A stretch of DNA of 46,116 nt from an uncultured Bacilli bacterium (GTDB taxonomy: Bacteria; Bacillota_I; Bacilli_A; RF39; UBA660), in contig CANPXO010000004.1 in assembly GCA_947586205.1 (NCBI GenBank), positions 1 through 46,116 of the forward strand, in the 5' to 3' direction. Shown here one piece after another: positions 1-6,122 of this stretch. The notes under the pieces were generated by a model. The model did not search any database, was not told where the DNA came from, and saw only the letters and a list, made by a program, of their open reading frames with translations. The position numbers were made by a program, and so were the translations under genes. How positions within the stretch are numbered: position 1 is the stretch's first letter; each line of letters starts with the position of its first letter.

Positions 1-1
1 A

Positions 2-694
2 ATATGTATGATACTAAATCGAGAAAATCATAAAATGAATCTTAAAAAAGTAAGAAGATTAATGAAAAAATATCATTTGTTTTGTCCAATAAGAAAACCT
101 AATCCATATAAACAAATGATGAAAGCATTAGAAGAATCGACTGTTGCTCCTAATTTACTAGAAAGAAAATTTAGAGAATATGGTCCAAGAGCAGTTTTGC
201 TTACAGATATTACTTATTTATTTTATGGGAATCATCAAAAATGTTATTTATCTTCTATAAAAGATGCATATACAAAAGAGATTTTAGCACATGTTTTAAG
301 TCAAACAATGGAGGAAGATTTTGTGTTAGAAACAGTAAATTTGTTACTACAAAATCATAAAAATGAATTACAAACAGATGCTCTAGTTCATTCTGATCAA
401 GGAATCCATTATAAAGTGATATTATTTCAAGATTTACTGAAAGATAATAATTTAAGACAGTCTATGTCTAGAAAAGCAAATTGTTGGGATAATGCTCCTC
501 AAGAATCTTTTCATGGGCATATGAAAGATGAAATAGATTTGAGTCAATGTAAGACATTTGAAGAGGTAAAAAGTGTAATTGATTCCTACATTGACTATTA
601 CAACAAAGAAAGACCTCAAATAGGTCTTGCAAAGTTAACTCCAGAAGAATATTATCAATATTCTATTACTGGGAATTATCCCAAAAATCATTAG
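2..694 (+). CDS. IS3-family transposase OrfB (5' truncated by window edge)
   Basis: This is the integrase-core (rve/DDE) transposase of an IS3-family element, which cuts and joins the element ends. The reading frame is already open at base 2, so the Met at base 8 is internal and the true start lies outside the window. Counting from that Met, the catalytic triad is D67 (LLTDITYL), D130 (VHSDQGIHY) and E166 (PQESFHGHMKDE), giving the classic D,D(35)E spacing. The C-terminus YYNKERPQIGLAKLTPEEY is the usual IS3/IS150 ending. IS3 elements usually make OrfAB by frameshifting from an upstream orfA, which would be left of the window. No stop or frameshift breaks the visible part, so the element may still be active. 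Confidence 0.93.
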   Translation: MCMILNRENHKMNLKKVRRLMKKYHLFCPIRKPNPYKQMMKALEESTVAPNLLERKFREYGPRAVLLTDITYLFYGNHQKCYLSSIKDAYTKEILAHVLSQTMEEDFVLETVNLLLQNHKNELQTDALVHSDQGIHYKVILFQDLLKDNNLRQSMSRKANCWDNAPQESFHGHMKDEIDLSQCKTFEEVKSVIDSYIDYYNKERPQIGLAKLTPEEYYQYSITGNYPKNH

Positions 695-914
695 GATATA
701 TTTCATCATACAAATCTTTTAGAACAACATTTTTATAATCAGATATTAATGATTGAAATATTTCAAAATAGGATGATTGTATTGAAATTCCATTCACTTT
801 GAAATGCAATGGTATATAATATGTTGCAACAATATCACTCATTTCTTCTTCTAAAAAGCAAATTTTATCTAATATCTGATTATATGCTAGTTCTTTTTCA
901 CTCATATATTTCAA
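666..914 (-). CDS. Small hypothetical protein carried inside the IS element
   Basis: An 82-aa protein of unknown function lies between the transposase stop and the right terminal repeat, on the opposite strand. Its last codons overlap the transposase end by 29 bp. The start is a TTG at 914, preceded by AAAGGAG at 9-nt spacing. That ribosome site is locked in a perfect 12-bp hairpin. The protein is acidic and helical in composition (ELAYNQILDKICFLEEEMSD) with no signal or membrane segment. I do not recognise a family. Its position suggests a passenger gene of the element rather than a disrupted host gene, but it could be a spurious ORF. Confidence 0.5.
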   Translation of the reverse strand: MKYMSEKELAYNQILDKICFLEEEMSDIVATYYIPLHFKVNGISIQSSYFEIFQSLISDYKNVVLKDLYDEIYPNDFWDNSQ

Positions 915-945
915 AAACTGATACTCCTTTCTTGAGTATCAGTTT
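915..945 (-). promoter_or_regulatory. Hairpin that masks the passenger ORF ribosome site
   Basis: AAACTGATACTC and GAGTATCAGTTT form a perfect 12-bp stem with a 7-nt loop. The AGGAG of the small ORF falls in the loop and stem directly before its TTG start. As RNA this would block initiation, a common way for insertion sequences to silence read-through translation. Confidence 0.55.
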
Positions 946-985
946 ACATTGTTTATCTTATGATTACAATTGACTTTTTTTTCTT

Positions 986-1010
986 TGTCCATCATATGGG
1001 GTACAGTTCA
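986..1010 (+). repeat. Right terminal inverted repeat of the IS3-family element
   Basis: The sequence tgtccatcatatggggtac followed by agttca resembles the IS3/IS150-type end tgtcc...tggggtacagttca. It marks the right boundary of the element. The left repeat is outside the window, so the pairing cannot be confirmed. Confidence 0.6.
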
Positions 1011-1011
1011 A

Positions 1012-1046
1012 AAAAGACAAGAGTTTTTTATTTTCTCTTGTCTTTT
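1012..1046 (-). terminator. Terminator downstream of ftsW (bidirectional)
   Basis: A perfect 12-bp stem AAAAGACAAGAG/CTCTTGTCTTTT with an 11-nt loop and T-runs on both sides. It ends the ftsW transcript and could also stop read-through from the insertion sequence. Confidence 0.85.
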
Positions 1047-1124
1047 CTTTCTCAAATAATTTCCAAATTTCTTCATTTTTCTATATCATTTAATCTACAA
1101 ATCTACATGAATTTACTAATTTAT

Positions 1125-2300
1125 TTAATAAACTTTTTCCTGAGATAATCTTGCAATTTCTCTACTCTCTCTTCCCTCTTTATTTTCATAAGAAATACGA
1201 AGGATAACAAACATCATTAATATTACATTCATGTTAAATGAACCACCATAACTTAAGAATGGTACTGGAACACCTGTTAAAGGAATTAAGGCTAGAGTTC
1301 CCATTAAATTAATAAGTAAATGGAGTAATAGATAAATAAATGTTCCATAACAAATGAGACTATTACGAACCGATAAAGCATTCTTTCCTATTTTTAAAAT
1401 TCGATATAACATATAAACATAACCTAGAATTACTAGAATCCCTATTACTAAACCTAATTCTTCTACTAATATTGGAAAAATAAAGTCGGTATGGGCTTCT
1501 GGTAAATATAAATATTTTTGAGAAGAATTTCCTAACCCTTTTCCAAATAAGCCACCATTATGATAAGCAATAAAACCATTACAAACTTGGTATCCTGTAT
1601 CTTCTGTATATCTTTCACATGGTGTTTGAAATTTTAAACGAGATAACTGTGTACTATTAAAAATATCAGACCCACTGTAAAGTAATACAATCGCGGCGAT
1701 AATAGCTCCAAAACCAATCCATTTAATTAAATTTAATTTATTTTTCTCTTCAAAAGGAATAATTAAGAAGGTAAAGAATACAATCCCTGCAATAATAACA
1801 GCCCCTCCAAAGTCTGGTTCCATCGCGACAAAGAAGAATATAACAATCGCGATAATAATGGGAATTAATTGATACGAAAAGTTATGATTTTTTTTCAAAC
1901 TGGAATTATAGAAAACACCCATAAACAAAATTAATGCTGTTTTGGCAAATTCACTTGGTTGTAAGTTAAAGAACCCAAGGTCTAACCAGCTTTGAGCTCC
2001 ACCAGCGACAATTCCTAAACTAAAAACTAAAACAAGTAAAACTAAAACAACAACAATATAACAATAAACTGGCAATTTATAACGACCCGTAGAATATCTA
2101 AGGACAATGAAACCAGCAAGAAAAGTCACAAATTCAAATAAAAACTGACGAATAAAAAAGTAATACGTAGAAACATTATAACGTAGGACGGCAGAGATGG
2201 AAGATGCACTTAAAATCATGACTAAACCTAGAATAATATAAAGAATCATTAAAATAAATAAAGGGATATCCATTTTCATAAAAATCTTTTTCATCCTCAC
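1125..2300 (-). CDS. ftsW: FtsW/RodA-family (SEDS) peptidoglycan glycosyltransferase
   Basis: A polytopic membrane protein that polymerises lipid II into glycan strands with a partner class B penicillin-binding protein. Signature stretches are GGAQSWLDLGFFNLQPSEFAK, the extracytoplasmic loop YLPEAHTDFIFPILVEELG, and TGVPVPFLSYGGS near the C-terminus. The loop and the NGGLFGKGLG segment look more like FtsW/SpoVE than RodA, so ftsW is preferred. Its 391 aa match the family length, with about 10 hydrophobic segments. The GTG at 2300 and an ATG at 2294 are both possible starts. The gene stands alone between a divergent small gene and its own terminator. No partner PBP is in the window. Confidence 0.9.
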   Translation of the reverse strand: MRMKKIFMKMDIPLFILMILYIILGLVMILSASSISAVLRYNVSTYYFFIRQFLFEFVTFLAGFIVLRYSTGRYKLPVYCYIVVVLVLLVLVFSLGIVAGGAQSWLDLGFFNLQPSEFAKTALILFMGVFYNSSLKKNHNFSYQLIPIIIAIVIFFFVAMEPDFGGAVIIAGIVFFTFLIIPFEEKNKLNLIKWIGFGAIIAAIVLLYSGSDIFNSTQLSRLKFQTPCERYTEDTGYQVCNGFIAYHNGGLFGKGLGNSSQKYLYLPEAHTDFIFPILVEELGLVIGILVILGYVYMLYRILKIGKNALSVRNSLICYGTFIYLLLHLLINLMGTLALIPLTGVPVPFLSYGGSFNMNVILMMFVILRISYENKEGRESREIARLSQEKVY

Positions 2301-2431
2301 ACTACCCTTTCTTATAACATCATATCATAAAATTCATTAGAATGTTTATCATTTCCTTTTTCTTTACGAATTTAATGTCAAAAATGGGAAACATTAATAA
2401 ACTATATTAGAAAGATTAGGAGGTATAAGTT

Positions 2432-2632
2432 ATGTATTATTACGGAAATAATGGCTTCTATGGTGGAGGATATGGTGGATACCAACCTTGCTGCTGTGGA
2501 GGAAACCAAGGATACGCTGGATATACTTCTGGTTATGGTGCTGGTGCTGCAATTTGGATTGTTTTATTCATTTTATTAGTCATCATCATTGGCGCTGGAT
2601 GGAATTTTGGCGGAAATAATAATAACAACTAG
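2432..2632 (+). CDS. YjcZ-like glycine-rich small membrane protein
   Basis: A 66-aa protein with a Gly/Tyr/Cys-rich N-terminal half (GGYGGYQPCCCGGN), one hydrophobic segment (AIWIVLFILLVIIIGAGW) and an Asn-rich tail. The segment resembles the Bacillus YjcZ sporulation family core (ALIVVLFILLVIIGAS-like). A strong TTAGGAGG ribosome site precedes the ATG, and a terminator follows the stop. It is probably membrane-inserted. A sporulation role cannot be claimed here because no sporulation genes are visible. It is monocistronic. Confidence 0.75.
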   Translation: MYYYGNNGFYGGGYGGYQPCCCGGNQGYAGYTSGYGAGAAIWIVLFILLVIIIGAGWNFGGNNNNN

Positions 2633-2642
2633 ATAAAGAAAA

Positions 2643-2666
2643 GGATAGAGTCGTCTATCCCTTTTT
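2643..2666 (+). terminator. Terminator of the YjcZ-like gene
   Basis: Stem GGATAGA/TCTATCC with a 4-nt loop, followed by CTTTTTT, directly after the stop codon. Confidence 0.85.
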
Positions 2667-2776
2667 TAATGCCATCAAGTCATACTTTCTTGCATTATTC
2701 ATTTTATCATATATCCACCACGTTTTATCTCATTATACCTCATTTGACTGATTTTACTTTTCTTTTTTTTAATTTA

Positions 2777-2785
2777 TGATACAAT
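2777..2785 (+). promoter_or_regulatory. Extended -10 promoter for def
   Basis: TGATACAAT is an extended -10 (TGnTACAAT) 27 bases before the def start. No convincing -35 is seen at the right distance. Confidence 0.5.
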
Positions 2786-2811
2786 AATACTGTTTTTTAG
2801 GGGTGAATGAA

Positions 2812-3375
2812 ATGGAAGAAATGGAATTACCAAAAATCAAAATCTTAAATGAATATGATAAAAGACTCCATATGATAAGTAAAGAAGTGACTTTTCCATT
2901 AGAAGATAAAGATAAAAAAATGATTGAAGATATGATACAGTATTTAAAAATGAGTCAAATGGATGATATGATTGAAAAATATAATCTTCGTTCAGGATGG
3001 GGACTCTCTGCTGTTCAACTTGGTGTTTTAAAAAGAATATTTGTGATTGTCGATGAAACAAAAGAACCTGGTGTTTTTAAAAATTATATTGTGATTAATC
3101 CGAAGATTCTATCTCACAGCGAAGAACAAATCTATGTTTCGGAAGGTGAAGGATGTTTATCTGTGGACCGTGATGTCGAAGGCATTGTGCCAAGATATGC
3201 AAGAATTACCGTAAAAGCTCAAGATATGGATGGAAATCCTTATGAGATACGTGTTCGAGAAGAAGTGTCCATAGCATTCCAACATGAAATAGATCATTTA
3301 AATGGGATTTTGTTTGTTGATAAAATAGATCCGAAGAACCCATATAAAAATAGTGATCATATGCGGGAAATCTAA
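2812..3375 (+). CDS. def: Peptide deformylase (type 2)
   Basis: A metalloenzyme that removes the formyl group from the N-terminal Met of nascent proteins in the cytoplasm. The three family motifs are intact: GWGLSAVQLG (motif I), EGCLSV (motif II, metal-binding Cys) and QHEIDHLNG (motif III, two His and the catalytic Glu). The length of 187 aa and the insertion before motif I fit type 2 enzymes of Gram-positives. The ORF track starts at GTG 2803, but that GTG lies inside the AGGGGTGA ribosome site, so ATG 2812 is chosen. It is monocistronic with its own terminator. Confidence 0.95.
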   Translation: MEEMELPKIKILNEYDKRLHMISKEVTFPLEDKDKKMIEDMIQYLKMSQMDDMIEKYNLRSGWGLSAVQLGVLKRIFVIVDETKEPGVFKNYIVINPKILSHSEEQIYVSEGEGCLSVDRDVEGIVPRYARITVKAQDMDGNPYEIRVREEVSIAFQHEIDHLNGILFVDKIDPKNPYKNSDHMREI

Positions 3376-3400
3376 AAGTCAGAAAAAAACTGATTTTTTT
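3374..3400 (+). terminator. Terminator of def
   Basis: AAAAGTCAG/CTGATTTTT stem (one G-T pair) with an A-rich loop and a T-run, overlapping the def stop. Confidence 0.75.
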
Positions 3401-3407
3401 CTTGTAT

Positions 3408-3430
3408 GAAAAAAAGTGGAAGTCCCACTT
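3408..3430 (-). terminator. Terminator of the 41-aa ORF
   Basis: AAGTGG/CCACTT stem with a 5-nt loop and a T-run on the minus strand, overlapping the stop of the small ORF. Its presence supports the ORF being a real transcription unit. Confidence 0.75.
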
Positions 3431-3554
3431 ATTTTGTCTCATTCGTTTTCTTTTTCTTACAATATTTTTTATTGATTAATTTTACTTTGACACCTTTATC
3501 ATAGGCAAACATCTTTTTGACACCATCTGGTAAATTTTTCTTATAAACTTTCAT
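3429..3554 (-). CDS. Very small basic protein, 41 aa (below ORF-track cut-off)
   Basis: The ORF reads MKVYKKNLPDGVKKMF... and ends in KKYCKKKKTNETK. It has an excellent ribosome site (AGGAGGG, 6 nt before ATG) and a terminator that overlaps its stop, so it looks like a real short gene. It is strongly basic (about 14 Lys), with one Cys and no hydrophobic segment. This composition would fit a nucleic-acid-binding or ribosome-associated peptide, but I recognise no family. It lies alone between def and the prepilin gene. Confidence 0.6.
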   Translation of the reverse strand: MKVYKKNLPDGVKKMFAYDKGVKVKLINKKYCKKKKTNETK

Positions 3555-3611
3555 ATTCTTCCCTCCTCTTGTAAAAAGTCTATTTGATTATAACAAAAAA
3601 CTTAAGAAAAA

Positions 3612-3998
3612 TCAATGTGATGTCGGTGTATATTGGCAAGTTTTTACTCCATTGGGAAAAGTCACAGTCACATTATCTGTTAATTTTACAGAACTTTTTG
3701 TTTTGGGGTCTATTAAATCTTTTTCTTCAATCAGATTTTTATCCAAAATTTGTTCCACGGTAACATTACAAGTATTTCCCACACATTTGTTATTTGGACA
3801 ACACTGATTCTTCTTTGATTTATCAATATCAACATAGGTACAAGCTGCATTTTGAATTGTTGCTAAAAACTCTTCATATTGTTTATCTTTCTCACCACTT
3901 AAAACATTTCCCATATTGGCAACGACAAGCGTTCCAATTAACGCGATTAAACCAATGGAAACAATAAGCTCAATCATGGTAAAACCTTTCTTTTTCAT
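3612..3998 (-). CDS. Small type IV prepilin-like protein
   Basis: A 128-aa protein with a class III (prepilin) signal: MKKKG/FTMIELIVSIGLIALIGTLVV, with Gly before the cleavage site, Phe+1 and Glu+5. Mature protein should be released by a prepilin peptidase and assembled into a pilus or pseudopilus. The globular part has five cysteines in a short stretch (CTYVDIDKSKKNQCC...C...C). Its ATG overlaps the TGA of the upstream membrane-protein gene (ATGA), so translation is probably coupled. No assembly ATPase or prepilin peptidase is in the window. The role could be adhesion, DNA uptake (ComG-like) or secretion. Confidence 0.85.
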   Translation of the reverse strand: MKKKGFTMIELIVSIGLIALIGTLVVANMGNVLSGEKDKQYEEFLATIQNAACTYVDIDKSKKNQCCPNNKCVGNTCNVTVEQILDKNLIEEKDLIDPKTKSSVKLTDNVTVTFPNGVKTCQYTPTSH

Positions 3999-5044
3999 AG
4001 TACCTCTCCTTCAATTATAATATTCTTTGCTTTTTTTCTTTTTTTAAAATGAAAATAAACATAAAAGATTCCGCTAAAAATGACGATAGAATAGAAACTA
4101 ACTGTTCGAAGTAGTATCATAGCTGGCGTTGCAAGAGTACTTCCATAAATGAATTCATTTATTTGTAAAAGGAGTCCTTCACTTACGACCACTCCACCAG
4201 GGAATGGCATGAAGTCACTTGCTAGAGTAATACCTGCTTGAAATGCTAGTATCTCAAGTAAACTTAAGTCATGTAGTCCAAAGGATAGATAAATGAAGTA
4301 ACTAATGGATAACAAACATACTCTTTGACAAAGTAAGATAAAGTATGCTTCCCATAATATTTTTGGGTGCTCTTTGGTTAGTTTAGCACACTCTTGATAT
4401 CCTTTTAAAGCATCTTCAAATTGTTTTTCATAAATATCTATTTTTTTGATTTTTAACTTTCTTCCTAAGCGAAAAAGAATACTTGCTAATTTAGGAATTA
4501 ATTTTTTAGAATAAACGAGCATTAAAAAGAAGATAATTAAAAATATGGTTGTAATAAATCCTAAAGCGACAAGCCAGACGAATAAAGCACTTTGATTCCA
4601 TAAAAGCGTAAAACAAAAGAGAAAACCTATCACTGCGATTGTGAGTAGTGCAATTTTATAAATCAATGTATTTAATAGAATGAGTACTGTACTAATTCGA
4701 TAAGGAATTCCATCTCGGTTCATTTCAATCATTTGCACAGGTTGTCCTCCAATACTACTTGGTGTAATGGCTGAAAAATACACTTCGGTAAAATGATAAC
4801 CAAAGGCTTGATACCAACTAATCTTTTTGCCAAAATATTTTAAAATTCTTCGAAAATATTGAAAAGCAAAAAAACAATATCCAAATAAAGCTAAAAACGC
4901 ACAAAAAAGAAAACCTTTATTGCAATTTTGAACGGCAATAAAAAAATCTTCAATTTTATAATCTTTTAACACAAAATAATAGGTTCCAAAAATTAATACT
5001 AAAAACAAAACTATGGACCAACTATATTTTTTGATGTTTTTCAT
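3995..5044 (-). CDS. LPG synthase TM-domain family (YbhN/MprF-N-like) membrane protein
   Basis: A 349-aa polytopic protein of the lysylphosphatidylglycerol synthase transmembrane / UPF0104 family (PF03706 type). The diagnostic stretch is FSAITPSSIGGQPVQMIEM, followed by a late FMPFPGGVVVSEG segment. About eight hydrophobic segments cover the whole protein, and there is no C-terminal aminoacyl-transferase domain as in full MprF. The family is thought to move or flip lipids or lipid-linked sugars; the substrate here is unknown. The start has a GGTGG ribosome site and an extended -10 (TGCTACTAT) just upstream. It forms a two-gene operon with the prepilin. Confidence 0.85.
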   Translation of the reverse strand: MKNIKKYSWSIVLFLVLIFGTYYFVLKDYKIEDFFIAVQNCNKGFLFCAFLALFGYCFFAFQYFRRILKYFGKKISWYQAFGYHFTEVYFSAITPSSIGGQPVQMIEMNRDGIPYRISTVLILLNTLIYKIALLTIAVIGFLFCFTLLWNQSALFVWLVALGFITTIFLIIFFLMLVYSKKLIPKLASILFRLGRKLKIKKIDIYEKQFEDALKGYQECAKLTKEHPKILWEAYFILLCQRVCLLSISYFIYLSFGLHDLSLLEILAFQAGITLASDFMPFPGGVVVSEGLLLQINEFIYGSTLATPAMILLRTVSFYSIVIFSGIFYVYFHFKKRKKAKNIIIEGEVL

Positions 5045-5090
5045 AGAACCACCTATGATAATAGTAGCACAGTTAAGAGAAAAATTCTAC

Positions 5091-5120
5091 AAAAAAAATC
5101 TTACGATTTTGTAAGATTTT
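5091..5120. terminator. Bidirectional hairpin terminator (copy 1 of 2)
   Basis: AAAATCTTAC/GTAAGATTTT perfect 10-bp stem with a gatttt loop. The same hairpin and loop recur at 6079-6107 after the AAA-ATPase gene. Confidence 0.75.
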
Positions 5121-5205
5121 GACACTGTCAATCATAACAATACACTTTTTCAAAGAAAATACTCTCCATGAATGTATTCCATTCTAAGTGATTGTTTAAA
5201 TATTA

Positions 5206-5646
5206 TTATCTTTTTAATACTCGTCTTTGCTCTTCAGATCTCTGTTCTTCTTCCTCCATGTCTTTTAAGTGATTATTTGTAACAAGTTTCCGAACTTCTT
5301 CTTTTTTAATTGGATCCCATACATAAACATAGAAAGAATCATTTTTAGAAGATTGAACACCTATTTTGTCATCTACATAATCTACTTCAATATACCAACC
5401 AAACTCGCTTTTACCAGATTTTAATTTTTGATGCTCTTCTTGTTCCTCCTCTTGTTTCTCCATTTCTTTTAAGTGATTATTTGTAACAAGTTTCCGAACT
5501 TCTTTCTTTTTTATTGGATCCCACACATAAATATAGAAGGAATCATTTTTAGAAGATCGAACACCTATTTTGTCATCTACATAATCTGCTTCAATATACC
5601 AACCAAACTCACTTTTACCAGATTTTAATTTTTGATAATCTCTCAT
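5206..5646 (-). CDS. Internally duplicated hypothetical protein
   Basis: A 146-aa protein made of two nearly identical units. Residues 5-62 (QKLKSGKSEFGWYIE...VTNNHLK) repeat at 73-130 with an offset of 68 residues and only about four substitutions (A20/V88, R30/Q98, I39/V107, K48/E116). Glu/Gln-rich linkers follow each unit. Aromatic and acidic residues alternate in a way that suggests a small beta fold. There is no signal or membrane segment. A strong GGAGGAG ribosome site precedes the ATG. The near identity points to a recent in-frame tandem duplication. I do not recognise the family, and it lies in an accessory patch next to a MITE. Confidence 0.65.
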   Translation of the reverse strand: MRDYQKLKSGKSEFGWYIEADYVDDKIGVRSSKNDSFYIYVWDPIKKKEVRKLVTNNHLKEMEKQEEEQEEHQKLKSGKSEFGWYIEVDYVDDKIGVQSSKNDSFYVYVWDPIKKEEVRKLVTNNHLKDMEEEEQRSEEQRRVLKR

Positions 5647-5712
5647 TATTCTCCTCCTCTTTTCACAAGATGTTTCTTGTTACTAACAATTATATGGATA
5701 GTAAAAATATTA

Positions 5713-5736
5713 CCTCAATTCGCCTAAAGTGTTGCT
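5713..5736 (+). repeat. MITE left terminal inverted repeat
   Basis: Begins CCTCAATTCGCCTAAAGTGT and is an exact reverse complement of 6028-6051. It is preceded by TA. Confidence 0.85.
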
Positions 5737-6027
5737 GTATATTTAAAAATTATGATTGAATTATTTCTTATATCTTCCAAATCTATAGGCAAATCGGTAT
5801 TGTATATAACATCATTATTTTAAGATTGGTATTAATTTTTCTCTAAATATTCAATTGTATACTTTAAGATTGCTCTTTATTTTACAAAATTCTATGATGT
5901 TGTAAATAACGAGTGGAGTTTGAATGATACTATAAGAATGTACAAAAAAGGAAAAAATTCATGTACAAAAAAGAGAATATAATATACACTTCAATATAAT
6001 CCTTTTTTGTGTACTTTTTATTATTCG

Positions 6028-6051
6028 AGCAACACTTTAGGCGAATTGAGG
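6028..6051 (-). repeat. MITE right terminal inverted repeat
   Basis: Ends in TTTAGGCGAATTGAGG, the exact complement of the left repeat. It is followed by TA. Confidence 0.85.
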
Positions 6052-6078
6052 TAAAATATTTGTCAACTACTATGTACT

Positions 6079-6107
6079 AAAAAAATCTTACGATTTTGTA
6101 AGATTTT
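6079..6107. terminator. Terminator of the AAA-ATPase gene (copy 2 of the hairpin)
   Basis: Same AAAATCTTAC-gatttt-GTAAGATTTT hairpin as at 5091-5120, followed by a T-run on the minus strand. Confidence 0.8.
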
Positions 6108-6122
6108 TGGTAACCGTAATAT

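Larger units (their letters stand above)
1..1010 (+). mobile_element. IS3-family insertion sequence, right part (left end outside window)
   Basis: The window opens inside an IS3-family element. It holds most of the DDE transposase, an opposite-strand small ORF, and a right terminus of the form tgtcc...ggggtacagttca, which resembles IS3-family (IS150-like) terminal repeats as I recall them. The terminus abuts the terminator of the neighbouring ftsW gene. The left end, orfA and the target duplication cannot be seen. Confidence 0.8.
5713..6051. mobile_element. MITE with 24-bp perfect terminal inverted repeats and TA flanks
   Basis: A 339-bp non-coding block is bounded by perfect 24-bp inverted repeats (CCTCAATTCGCCTAAAGTGT... 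and its complement) and flanked by TA on both sides. This fits a TA-targeting (IS630/Tc1-mariner-like) miniature element. The interior is AT-rich, has no ORF, and contains a smaller inverted pair, GTACAAAAAAGG and CCTTTTTTGTGTAC. No transposase is present, so it would be mobilised in trans. It accounts for most of the 470-bp gap between the neighbouring genes. Confidence 0.75.

Noticed and set aside
960-1148. 62-aa hydrophobic plus-strand ORF
   Set aside because: It runs across the IS end, the ftsW terminator and AT-rich spacer with no ribosome site.
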